A DNA stretch of 64,000 nt from Bactericera cockerelli (lineage: Eukaryota > Arthropoda > Insecta > Hemiptera > Triozidae). Each line of letters begins with the position of its first letter. Positions within the stretch are counted from its first letter, which is position 1. The notes under the pieces are model-generated. The model was not told the origin of the DNA, did not search any database, and saw only the letters and a list, made by a program, of their open reading frames with translations. The position numbers were made by a program, and so were the translations under genes. The stretch spans positions 47,631,295 through 47,695,294 of the forward strand of contig CM044958.1 in the NCBI GenBank assembly GCA_024516035.1, written 5' to 3'. This document shows positions 9,813-19,727 of the stretch, one piece after another.

Positions 9813-10991
9813 TTATTTTTGGGTCACATTGTTGGCTCCATTTTGTAAAAATCTGCCCGGAATACTGACACCATATGTCGAAGGATTAAAACTGGGCAGA
9901 TAGCTAGAAATCGTGCTCCAGGTTGGGATGTTAGGAATGCTATTGCAGTTTGGCATCCACGACGGAGCAGATGGCAACCAAGAAGTGGGAGATGGTAACC
10001 AAGATGGCATAGCTGGCAGATGGGATGATATGGAATGTGCAGTCGGCATGGAAGGTAATGAAAAGGAGGGCATGGATGGCAAAGATGGGATGGAAGGTAA
10101 CCTTTGCATGAGATTCTCTCTTATAGGATCAAACGTTTGTGTCATGCCCTCTTTGAAGGATTGGAAGTAGCTTCTTTGTGACGGCTGATTCTGTTGGTTA
10201 GAATTTTTGACTTCATTTTTGAATCTTTCTAAGGCTGCGGTGTGGTCAGGATTGTTTAGATCGATATCTATCTCCATGTTCGGATCTGCAGTTTGTCCGA
10301 AGGGTTCTTGGGACAACTGATTTTGTTGGCTAGAGGCTTTGATTTCATTTTTGAATCTCTCTAAAGCTGCAATGTGGTTAGGATTGTATGGATCAATATC
10401 TACCTCGATGTTAGGATCTGCAGTTTGTCCGATGATTGTCTATGGAGAACATAGAACGGGTTTAAAAAAAATATTTATAAATTTACTATGTAGATAACTA
10501 AGTATGTATCCGCTACGTATCCAAAATTTGAAAGACTTAAAAACTTCGAATCTTTTGACAACTTTTTTTAAGATTTAAAAAATCATAGCAAGTATTATGA
10601 ATAGTATTAGGAACCCGTAGTCAAGCAAAGTATTGGAGTAAGCGTGCTTATTGGTGATACACATTGAAATGAATAATATTATACATAAATACAATATTGT
10701 ATTTTTTAAAGAACCCGCTACATCTATAAGATAAAAAAGCACACTACACGCTGCACGACTACCAACATTTGTCTAAAGTCTAAATAATGATTCCAGATAA
10801 AATTGTATTAAAAGCTCCAATGTTAAACAAAAATAAAAGGAAACTCCATAACACCGGCTTAAACAGTTTTTCTTCTTGAGTCAATATTTATTGTAAGTGA
10901 AGCTTGATCTAAATAAAATAAATTAATAAGACCTTACCTGAAGGGAGAAGATAAAACACCAAATGAGAACCCCTGTAAAAAGGCGAATCAT
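9813..10991 (-). CDS. Secreted protein A, two exons, 226 aa
   Basis: Exon 1 (10991-10938) encodes an 18-residue signal peptide, MIRLFTGVLIWCFIFSLQ. The intron (10937-10440) has a GTAAGG donor and an ATAG acceptor and is in phase 0. Exon 2 (10439-9813) encodes the mature protein. Residues 22-65 and 66-109 form a tandem repeat of 44 residues, each with GQTADPN, an acidic DID stretch and NP-x-H-x-AALERFKNE. Residues about 130-182 are rich in Pro, Ser, Met and Trp, with LPS-x-P units and three SWLP/SWMP units. There are no transmembrane segments after the signal and few cysteines. I do not recognise a family. The layout (tiny signal exon, phase-0 intron, fast-changing repeat-bearing body) is shared with gene B. 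Role is unknown; a secreted effector or structural secretion is only a guess. Confidence 0.75.
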
Positions 10992-11150
10992 TATTTACGA
11001 AAGATACAACCTATATCAAAAAGAATATCCAAAATAGAGCTGGTTTTTATTTATTTATGTTGGCGTATTTCAGTTTACTGAATAAGAACGTAGATGAAAG
11101 CTTTTTAATTTATTATGTCAGCGTATTTATGTTGACTAATTATGAAGATA

Positions 11151-11983
11151 CAGTCGAACCTGGATAAACAGGAATTGAAGGGACCGCCAATCTATTCCTC
11201 TTTATAGAGGTTTCCTCTTTAAAAAGGTTTCCTCTTTAGGGAGGTTCCAAATTTCGTTTTCCTGCTTCTAGAGGTTCATTAAAATACAGGTCGAGAGGAA
11301 TATTGTCCTACGGTTAGTGGTTTACATGGTTGTTTTTTAAATCACAGTGCTGGGGTTTGATTCTTCAAGCTGCGAAATTTTAATAAGAAAATAAATTTAC
11401 TGACCATAATGTAAGGTTTCATGGGGTTGTTTATTTTTTAAGTACTGCCATCTGCCATAGAACTCAATCAGTTGCTTTGGTGTTGCCCCGTCTTCATATT
11501 TGGCGATGATCTCCAGCTTTTCTTTCATGCTTCGAGTTTTATGTGGAACTTTTTTACCAGACATGATTGAAAACTATAGTCTCTCAAGTAACAAATAAGA
11601 ACTGAAGGTAGGTACTGAAACTGAAACTGACTGATACAAAAAGGAGTGAGAATTAATTTCATAAGCGACACATTGTGTGCAAGATTAAACAAGTCACAAC
11701 AAAGTCCTGTTTAAAGAAGTTTGGCGAAATGGTTTTCCTGTTTATAGAGGCTCGCTCGATCCAAATTCCTCTTTACAGAGGTTCAGATGAAACAGTTTTC
11801 CTCTTTATAGAGGCTCCCAACCGCGGGGCGACGAGTTTCCGAAAAAACGTACTATTCCTCTTTATAGAGGCTCGAATTTCCTGTTTAACCAGGTTTTTGG
11901 TCAAAAAATGAAGGGGCCAAGATTTCCTTCCTTTTTATAGGGGTTTCCTCTTTATCCAAGTTCTCTTTATCCAGGTTCGACTG
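11151..11983. mobile_element. pogo/Tigger-like non-autonomous element
   Basis: 833 bp flanked by TA (11149-11150, 11984-11985). Inverted ends read CAGTCGAACCTGGATAAA and TTTATCCAGGTTCGACTG. Both subterminal regions hold multiple copies of a CCTCTTTATAGAGG palindrome (about 11204-11260 and 11735-11950). A 55-codon transposase N-terminal remnant lies inside on the minus strand. The CAGT ends, the TA duplication and the CENP-B-like helix-turn-helix support a pogo relative. Confidence 0.82.
11397..11564 (-). pseudogene. pogo-type transposase N-terminal fragment (55 aa)
   Basis: Starts MSGKKVPHKTRSMKEKLEI and continues with IIAKYEDGATPKQLIEFYG. This is the usual form of the first CENP-B/pogo helix-turn-helix (KEKLEII-x-x-YEDG). 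The frame runs into unrelated sequence and a TAA at 11397-11399. The DDE domain is absent, so it cannot catalyse transposition. It could still encode a short DNA-binding peptide. Confidence 0.7.
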
Positions 11984-12400
11984 TAGTTAGAAAGCTGGTA
12001 ATAGCAAGGATCTCTGACAGTTATGTATGGGATAGTTGTTTTGTTGGTACACTCGGAAAAGTTCATGCCGTGACCTGCTTACACAAACATGTCAGCATAA
12101 TTGCGTTGTAGGCTAATTTATGGGCAATTGTAGAGTATGTAGAGTTTGTGACTTCATAGGTACTTTGAGTCATAGGGCGATGATTCAGAGAAAACGAAAC
12201 CATTAAAAACGGATGAATCACGTTTAGAGAAAGTTGGATTCACTGAGGAAATTTCTCTCCCTACCTACTTGGCTGCGATTTTCTCTGTAAGTTCTCTGGT
12301 GTCTCAGGTCAGAAATGATTTTGATTTGGGATTAGTCAGTCTTACTGCAGTACAACAGTGACACGAAAAGAGTAAATGTGATTCTCTCCCAACGACAAAC
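11984..12400. other. Intergenic stretch, nothing recognised
   Basis: Unique-looking AT-rich DNA with no supported feature. Confidence 0.4.
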
Positions 12401-13445
12401 ATGCAAAAGAACTGGGACGAACCAATTGTTTCTGGAAATGTTTCCTCTCTAATTCAGTTGATGACACTCAGAATGAGAGTCGGATTAATGTCAGTGAGCA
12501 CTAAAGAGTCAGGCGTTTGGATCCATGCTATTCCGATCTCCAATGTTGGTTGCTTCCTGGATGATGTAGCTCTCAGAATTGTGATCAGCCTGAGACTAGG
12601 TTCAGAAATGTGTATCCCTCACAAGTGCCGCTGTGCTGTTTCTGTGGACCCAACACTCAACAGGTCATCATGGTCTAATTTGTGTTAAAAACTCGGCAAG
12701 AATTAATGGGCAGAGTGACTTGAATACCAGAAACAAGCATTGGCTACCTGTCGTATACCTTCCATTTTAGAACCACTGGGCTTCTTTAGAACTGATGGAC
12801 CAAGACCAGACGGTATTACTATGGTTCCATGGGAAAAAGGAAAAGCACTGGCATAGCGTGTAGAATTAAGAAGTGAGGAAACGAACCCCAGTTGCATGGA
12901 AACGCCTCATAGTGCGACACCATCGCAAAGGAGTAGAATATTTCTCGCGGTCTATTTATGTTTATGTTTACATTTCATAATTATGTTTATGTTTACATTT
13001 GATACGGGAAGAAATTTTGTGAGGGTCTAGAAGAGGAGACTCCTTTGCGATACTAGCGCTGAGGACGCCACGATGTAGGCCAGCGGAAGTTGGTTTCCAC
13101 ACTTCTTAATTCTACACGCTACGGCACTGCTATGGGATGTCACATGCATTGACACGTTAGCTGCATTTAATATAGGTCACTCCTATGATGGTCCAGAGGA
13201 AGCAGCTAGACATGGAGAGATAAAGAAGATGAAAAAATAGGATGAGACTGGACAGCAATACAACTTGGTTCCTGTTGCAGTCGAAACTTTTGGTGCATTT
13301 GGACCCGCAGCAAAAGCACTGATAGCAAAAAATTCAAAATTGGTTGACCACACTGGGAACATCAGAGCAGGCACCTTCTCACCTTCTTTAAACAGAAAAT
13401 ATTGTTGTCAATCCAAAGGGGAAATGAAAACGCTGTGCTAAATAC
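12401..13445 (+). pseudogene. LINE C-terminal fragment, nuclease-like (type II), interrupted
   Basis: Encodes GVWIHAIPISNVG, a DD-x-ALRI-x-x-SLRLG segment and a Cys/His-rich PHKCRC stretch. After frame changes it continues with LEPLGFFRTDG, RPDGITMVPWEKGKAL and, beyond an inserted element, WDVTCIDTLAA and further sequence. RPDG followed by WD-x-T recalls the PD-(D/E)xK nuclease-like tail seen in some retrotransposon proteins. The copy is broken by frameshifts, an in-frame TAG near 13240 and a 272-bp inverted-repeat insertion (12852-13123). Related fragments lie at 41480-42141 and 54874-55500. Confidence 0.65.
12852..13123. mobile_element. hAT-like inverted-repeat element inside the LINE fragment
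   Basis: Ends TAGCGTGTAGAATTAAGAAG and the complementary TTCTTAATTCTACACGCTA, with GCACTG repeated on both sides (12845-12851 and 13124-13130). The YARNG-type terminus and a target duplication near 7-8 bp fit hAT, but with only 272 bp there is no transposase. The interrupted coding frame resumes after it, which fixes the boundaries well. Confidence 0.7.
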
Positions 13446-14010
13446 CATGCCCCAGAGTAAAAGTATGCAAAGCAAGTTTGACTATTTTTCTTTAAAAAAC
13501 ATTTCATCTGTACTTTTTTTTAAATATTAAAAAAAAGTTGGTTTCAACCCTTCAAAACCAAGCTCTCTTAATATTAACTTTGGCCACACAATTCAAAATA
13601 TATTTACAACAACGTCCCTCAATTCAGGCTCTAGTGTGCTGGGATTGGTTGAAACTCCGACTTGAAAATCAGTTTTGTTGAAATTCTTTTCCTATCGAAC
13701 CTAGATATAATAATAATGCCCGGTAGACGGGTGTTTGTTGACGGGTTTAGCCCTATTAACATTTTCAAATAAAAAAACAGTTAATATAAAATTGTACAAA
13801 TACGACAAAATACTGAGAAAAAAAACACCATATTATTATTATTATTATTATTATTATTTATAATTAGGTATCATTCAATACTTTGACCACACAACAATGT
13901 CACTACCTAATTAAATACGGCATGGGAATTTTTCTTGTCAGTCGTACATAAAGTTAGCCAAAACAACATTCCTATATCATGTTTAGTATACATATTTTAT
14001 GTGTGTGGGT
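13446..14010. other. Intergenic AT-rich DNA with an (ATT)n tract
   Basis: An (ATT)n microsatellite lies at about 13831-13859. A GGTTGAAACTCCGACTTGA string near 13648 recurs at about 54441. No gene seen. Confidence 0.5.
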
Positions 14011-14013
14011 GGA

Positions 14014-14305
14014 GCCATCGTCGACGGCACATTGATTACACCAGTTCTCGTTCCATCACTGAAGTTAAGCAACGTGCAGTGAGGTTAGGACATGGATAGG
14101 TAATCATTGGGGACTTTGCGCAGTTCAGCGTTACGTTACCCCAATTGAATTGAATTTAACTTTCTGACCGTATCTGTCTAATTAGTGATGTCTAATTAGT
14201 GGCTATTACTGGCGCAACAACCCAGGCTGGATGACCATAATGTGTGAGTTTCCAGTGAATGGATGGTAAAACTCCTCTCTTGAATGAACTAGATGTTAAG
14301 CAAAA
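14014..14305 (+). repeat. 5S rRNA-derived SINE
   Basis: The first ~105 bp is a clear 5S rRNA relative: GCCATCGTCGACGGCAC, a CACCAGTTCTCGTTCC region, CTGAAGTTAAGCAACGTG and GACATGGATAGGTAATCATTG, in the order found in 5S genes including the internal promoter. The following body contains CCCAGGCTGGATGA and CCAGTGAATGGATGGTAAAA, matching the body of the tRNA-headed SINE at 43443-43780. The many substitutions show it is not a functional 5S gene. Confidence 0.8.
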
Positions 14306-14522
14306 AAAGAATAAAAGAATATCTATAGAATCGCAAAATGAAAGGTCTGCTTGTTTGTCAAGCAAAACGATTGAGTAGGTAGATAATTGAAATCCATATT
14401 CCTGTATGCTTTACGCGTAAAAAAAATATACAGCTCATACCTAATTAACAAACAATTGCTGTTAATTAGCAAAAGATGTATAGAGAAAACACATTTTCTC
14501 CTCTGTGAATCATTGCTTTACT

Positions 14523-14738
14523 AGGTAGTTAAGCTTTTTTTTCGCAAGCATTTGTCATTGGTGTACAATTTTATCAGTAGATACTTGCAGCAGTCAGTAT
14601 TCTCTCTGATCTTTTCGAGACAGTACATAACTCATAAAAAAATATTTTATTAGTAAAAAATATACTTAGTAATAAGTATCTATTTACCTATTTTGTCCTC
14701 TTTCTCAACAATCTAAGTTGATTTAGAAAGATAGAACA
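14523..14738 (+). promoter_or_regulatory. Promoter/5' UTR of gene B, shared with 5763-5959
   Basis: Closely similar to the block ahead of the pseudogene at 5960, ending in GATAGAACAATGAAG at the start codon. Conservation of non-coding DNA across the two loci suggests common expression control or recent duplication. Confidence 0.6.
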
Positions 14739-15540
14739 ATGAAGATCATTTTTCAACTAATTTTCGTTCTATATTTTATAACAAAGGTAAGTGTAGATAA
14801 TGGGTACTTTCAGAAGCTACTAAGTCCAAATTTGCAAGGTACAGTTTAAAGTTTTTTGACCATTTATAGAGACCATCTACAGGTTTAAACTCTTGTGATG
14901 CTGGCTATACCTGGTCCAACGTTGATGGTACCTACTGGTAGGGTGACGTGAATTTCTAAGGGCAAAATTAATAGACAAAATCGAAAACTTAATTCTCGAC
15001 TTAGCATTATTTTTCCCAATCTCAGACAATTCTCAAAAAACTCAAGTCTTGACTTCGCATTATTTTTTCCCACATTATTCACAGGCTGTGCAAGGTGCCA
15101 TCGATTTCAGCCGCTATGACTCGACAAAGAACGATCACTTGGAGGCCGCACTGACTTTGAAGAACAAACTGCAGGGTCGACCTCAACAGATAGCAACTTC
15201 CTGGAGTCTGCAGAAAAAGCAATCCATTCAGCCTCAGGAAATACAAAACATGTTCAATCCGAATGACCCAAAGTCCGTCCAAGCGTTGCGGGAGTTCGAA
15301 AGCGCCCTTCAGGGGGTCCCCTACTCCGCGCTGTCTACTGGAAATAGGTTCGCCCAGGACAGCCAGCTGGCCACGCCCGACACTTGGTCCCCTTGGGCTT
15401 GGGCCAAGTGGGCCGGCCGCTGGGTGGCCAGAAGATTCTTGGATTTCCTCTGGTATGGACTATCCACGGTGGTGACGGCAATATTTCCACCTGCGGCCGC
15501 TCTGTTTGCTGTCAATCCTGTATCAATGTTGCTGAAATAG
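14739..15540 (+). CDS. Secreted protein B, two exons, 167 aa
   Basis: Exon 1 (14739-14786) encodes the signal peptide MKIIFQLIFVLYFITK. The phase-0 intron (14787-15084) has a GTAAGT donor and a CAG acceptor preceded by CCCACATTATTCA. Exon 2 (15085-15540) starts AVQGAIDFSRYD and ends with TAG after NPVSMLLK. Two motif copies resemble gene A's repeats: NDHLEAALTLKNKL (residues 32-45) and NDPKSVQALREFESAL (76-91). A tryptophan-rich stretch follows (WSPWAWAKWAGRW, about 126-140), then a hydrophobic tail that may associate with membranes. Exon 2 is visibly more GC-rich than its surroundings. Family and function are not recognised. The promoter and signal peptide are shared with the pseudogene at 5960. 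Confidence 0.78.
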
Positions 15541-16197
15541 GCTTTTTTTGACAGAACTAAACTTCATTTATTTCGAACTGTCTATGAAACAGTTGTATGA
15601 GTTGCCCAAGGACACAGTAAACGGGTCAGACTGTGTAGATTACTCTAGAGTTACACCATTTATTTATTTTCAATAATATACTTTTAGTAAATTTATTATA
15701 ATGTTTAGGGTGAATTTATTTTAATTGCACTGCATAGATTGTTAGGTAAGTACTTACCTGCTAATAATATTATGGAAGCAAGCATTTTTATTATAAGGTA
15801 TCTATTTTGTTAAGACCTAGAAATTTAATAATACCTAAGGTGGTATGTAGATTCCTCACTGTAGTGATGCCTGGGTCATTTTCATTTGTCCCTTCAGCTG
15901 ATTTTGTTATGCAGAGACGTTTGTTTGAAGCGTCTGTGCGCATGCGCATTCAAATGTCTCTTGACTCTTGAAAGAAGTATTGTCATGGTCGAAGTTTTCC
16001 CTATAGCAAGCTCGAGACCACCCTATAGGGATTAAGAAAAACGTTTCTGCATACCAGTCCTAATCACAAAGAATCTTCGAGTGTTGAGTCGTATTTTTCT
16101 TTCTAACTAAAAAAAAATTCCTGGTTAGGTTTTTATTTCCATTTTATTCCAAGGTCATTCGTGAAAGAAAAATGCGTTTGGTTACTTTTAAAGATAA
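15541..16197. other. 3' flank of gene B, no further gene
   Basis: Gene B's 3' UTR is expected to start here. No canonical AATAAA close to the stop was confirmed. The string GAGTTGCCCAAGGACACAGTA near 15600 recurs weakly near 47930, so it may be a dispersed repeat. Confidence 0.4.
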
Positions 16198-16409
16198 ACA
16201 TGCGGAAGGTCCCGGGTTCGATCCCCCGTGCCGACAAAAATTTGTATTCTTAATTTGATTACAATTGTTTGACCCAGCACCTAATTGGGAAGTATTGTGT
16301 CACTTCTCGCCCATCAGAGGGGAGGCATACTACGGGATGGGCAGGCCACAACACAGACCACAAGCGTCTACAGTAGCTCCTGTTTCATGGCTACAAAAAA
16401 AAAAAAAAA
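16198..16409 (+). repeat. SINE-C (tRNA-derived) copy with poly(A)
   Basis: Begins within the tRNA-like head (CATGCGGAAGGTCCCGGG, B box GGTTCGATCCCCCG). It continues with the family body (TGTGTCACTTCTCGCCCATC, CTACGGGATGGGCAGG, ACCACAAGCGTCTACAGTAG) and ends in a poly(A) run. The same family lies at 26861-27127, 38287-38580, 60487-60770 and 60891-61152. Confidence 0.8.
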
Positions 16410-17480
16410 CAATGGACTTGATCTATAAAAGAACTGGAAGCAAGAATTTTCTACTTCCACTTTGGTTAACTTTGGAAGTGGAAATTTTTCCTCTTCCAAA
16501 AGAAAAATGACTTGCTTCCTGTTTGGTTCATTTTATTCCCGTTTGGTTAACTTTGGTTAGAAAGAAAAATACGGCATTAGTCTAAAAGGATATCTTTGGA
16601 ACGCATGAGTGTTAGCCGTTTGGAATATTTTCCTCTGTCGTTTTTATCATTAATATAAATATTTTTACTGGACCTAAGCAAGGTCAGATCCCTGCTATGG
16701 ACAACTTCCTCTACTATCGTTACATTCCTAATTTATAGCGGTTAATTTTCCACTAAAAATGTCGTAGTAAAAGTGTTTTACAAGCTCTTCTAGCTATTGC
16801 GCAGGCTACTTTATGTAGGTCGGTAAAAGTATTTTATATTTTGACAACTCGCATGATTCCTTGGGTGGATTCTGGTAGATGTTGAAGAATCATTCATAAT
16901 ATTTTACTAAATCCCATAATAATAATAAAATGACCGTTAATTAGTTAGATAGATAATAATATGTAGTTAAGTAGTGGTTAGTATTTAATTATGATTGTTT
17001 CTAAGCTAAGTATGGCACTCCAGCTATTTTCAAATAAAATTTATAAAATACTCCACATAAAAATTTAATGGTGTTCTTATTTTTATGGTAGGTAGCTTGG
17101 GAAGGTATTTTTCATCTTAAAGTTTTCATACGTTTTATTTTTTTAGATAAGTAGTCAGGTCTGTCAGGTAATGTAGCTTATCTTACCTATTATTATTTTA
17201 TTCTCTCTATTTCAGAGTGTTACAAAAAATACAAGATAATGAGATAATGACAAATTGTAGTATTTATTTGAAAGTTTACTGCCACCATGTTTTGTAATTA
17301 TTTTAATTTATCAAAATTAATTTTTTCTATGGATTAATTTTAAGATAGAATAGGTACCTACCTGGGTTAAAAAAAATATTTTTAATTATACAACTGAAAG
17401 TCGTATGACGCACTGATTATTTATCAAATTGACCCGTCCACTACTTTTTAACCTCCTTGCGTCGTTTCGTACGCGGGCCT
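16410..17480. other. AT-rich intergenic DNA, nothing recognised
   Basis: Contains a short GGAAG/CTTCC-rich hairpin region near 16435-16500 and several AGGTAGGTACCT-like strings. No gene or defined repeat seen. Confidence 0.4.
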
Positions 17481-17704
17481 GGCCTTTTGGGTCAAATGCA
17501 TTTGGAGCAAACGTAAATAAACAATATTTTTTTCATGCTTCTCAAAATTTGTAAAGATGACCGCGAAAGGTAGAATTCGTGATAGCTTTTGTTTATTTAA
17601 ATTTCCTACATGCAGTACATGCTTATAAACTACACATTATAACAGTTTGAGAAACCCTGGCGGCCATCTTTGTTTTTGCTCCAAAGTCATTTGACCCAAA
17701 GTCC
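17481..17704. mobile_element. Small inverted-repeat element (MITE candidate)
   Basis: Ends GGCCTTTTGGGTCAAATGCA and, inverted, TGACCCAAAGTCC with TTTGGAGCAAA/TTTGCTCCAAA just inside. About 224 bp and AT-rich in the middle. No target duplication established. Confidence 0.5.
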
Positions 17705-18021
17705 TCACTCGTAAGAAGCTTGGCTGAAAGCGGGAAATTTTGCATTGCAAAAATTTTAATGATAAATAACTTACAGTACTTACCTAACGACCTTTTAATC
17801 ATTACAAACGGAACTTTTAAAGTTGCGGGAATTTAAACTATTTATTTAAATATAGAGGGAAAAAACATTGTTCTAACAAGTACCTCAATCTATTTGGGAT
17901 ATTTAATTCCCTTAAAGCTGCAGCGGGATATTATACTACCCATTCTGCATAAGGTCGTTTTTGATGACGTCATACGACGACTGCGTTGACTGCCGTCTTC
18001 ACACATTAAAGGTACTGGTTA

Positions 18022-18231
18022 CTGGTAGTCAAGTGGTTAACGCGCTAGTCTGGTAATCCAGGTAGCGTAGGGATTCTTTGGTTCGAATCCCACCCAGTGC
18101 ACGAATTTTTCTTCATTAATTTGAGTTTGTGACCACATAATAATAAGACTCTGAGGGTTAGGTGTTAGAAAATGCTTTGAGCATTAACCTCGCCTGGTGG
18201 TTACCTTCCACTAAAGAGTATTATTATTATT
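18022..18231 (+). repeat. SINE-B (tRNA-derived)
   Basis: tRNA-like head with A box TAGTCAAGTGGTTAACG and B box GGTTCGAATCCCACC. The body contains GACTCTGAGGGTTAGGTG, AAAATGCTTTGAGCATTAAC and CCTTCCACTAAAGAGT, and the tail is (ATT)n. Relatives: 38089-38247, 38866-38960, 62461-62556, 63464-63636 and 63691-63757. Confidence 0.8.
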
Positions 18232-18528
18232 AAAATGTGAGATGTGAGGTATCTTGACTCCGGTCTCCGGTGTTTTGGCATATTAATTTTTTAACATAAA
18301 TGAAGCTAGCAAAATCTCATTTTCATTTGTTGAAAAAATTTCAGTGGTTTCCAAACAATTTAACGGTTCCAAAGACGTCGCGTCAATGATGTCGAAGGTA
18401 CCGTACCTTACTAGTTCCTTTTAATTCATGAAGCGCCTCTATAGGGGTCAGGGCACCCCGATATTTAAACGTAGTCTACTAACGTCTAACTAACGGGCCT
18501 CGTTAAAAAAATATTCTAACTCATAATC

Positions 18529-18695
18529 TCCAAAACTCTCTTTCAACCGTCAAATTTTGTTCAAATAGGTAACCCAATCAGAGTGCAGTTGAAAATAAAA
18601 AAGCTTTCCTGAATCTTCCTTAAACTTCAAGTCTTTCAACTATTAAACAATATTTGAACGAAATTTGACGGTTGAAAGGAATTTTTTGGAATTTC
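18529..18695. mobile_element. 167-bp inverted-repeat element
   Basis: Inverted arms around TTTCAACCGTCAAATTTTGT (18541 on) and AAATTTGACGGTTGAAAG (18661 on), extending outward to CCAAAA and TTTTGG. The body is too short to code. A MITE is the simplest reading. Confidence 0.55.
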
Positions 18696-18941
18696 TGGTG
18701 TGAGGTCCAGGAAACTAGAGACCATAAGGAGAGTGTGAACGGGACCTAAAATCTAGCTCCCTGAAACTTCCATCATTTTGAGAGAGAGAGAGCAGGCTCG
18801 ACCGTGAGACGTATCCGTCCCTTGACTATACAGTCCGGTTTTCTTAATTTGGTCTTGATGTATGGTTTATCTTTTATTTTATAATTTTAGTTGATGATAT
18901 GCTTCTACTATCCCAATTTATTGGAAATATCAAGTAGGTAG

Positions 18942-19168
18942 TGTCTTGTTTGTAGCCGAGTAGTTTGTTACTTTGTTGCACGCTTTTGATGGGGGTCCAT
19001 AAGGAATGAGGTTTAAGAGAAAAAGACGGAACAACGTACTTTCTTGTACCACGACCAGATGCAGAGTGGCGTGTGTTTATATTTTATTCAGACACAGATT
19101 TTACAAGGAGGTATGATCTTAAGGCTACTAAGCTTAACTCTAGGAAGTGAAGCACCAATTATACAACA
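18942..19168 (-). repeat. 3' LTR of the intact Gypsy element
   Basis: 227 bp, identical by eye to 24231-24457, with TGTTGTATAA at its 5' end and ACAAGACA at its 3' end on the element strand. Confidence 0.96.
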
Positions 19169-19179
19169 TCCTTCCCTTT
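19169..19179 (-). other. Polypurine tract
   Basis: AAAGGGAAGGA on the element strand directly abuts the 3' LTR, the expected plus-strand priming site of LTR retroelements. Confidence 0.75.
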
Positions 19180-19727
19180 AAGTTTTCCTTTCAGTGGAAG
19201 CTATCACCATCCACCTGGGATTAAGATTTAATAATATAAAACAATATGCAGCTTACATTAATTAGCATTTTGCAAGTTAACAGTTTTCTAAATACACATT
19301 ATCTGCCTCCTCAGACTTGGTATGGTACAGTATACATATAAACAAATAATACTTAAACTAGTAATAGTATTGTACATAAAAACATAATCAAACAATAGTA
19401 AAATAGTTTTAAAAAAATTAAAGCCAAAAATATATATAGGTACTATTTATGTAACAATTAAATAAAATTTTAAAATTCTTCGTTACACACATTTACTTTT
19501 CTTTGTTAGGTATGTGATACGGTACATAAATTATTATCAATTTTTCAGCTTATATTAACATAACTTTTGTTCTCTGTATTCTAATTTGTCAGTTACATGA
19601 AACACTATTAACACATAGAACATTAAGTTTATCTATTGACACATATAACATATGTCTCTACATCTGGCTTATTTATTTCTTATTACATTAGAGGTGTAGT
19701 TCATTCACTAGCACTTAATTTATTTAA

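Noticed and set aside
14014..14120. 5S rRNA gene
   Set aside because: Many substitutions and fusion to a SINE body; a 5S-derived SINE head.
18022..18110. tRNA gene candidates at SINE heads (also 31889, 43443, 63267)
   Set aside because: A and B boxes are present, but cloverleaf pairing is poor and each continues into a SINE body, so these are SINEs, not tRNA genes.
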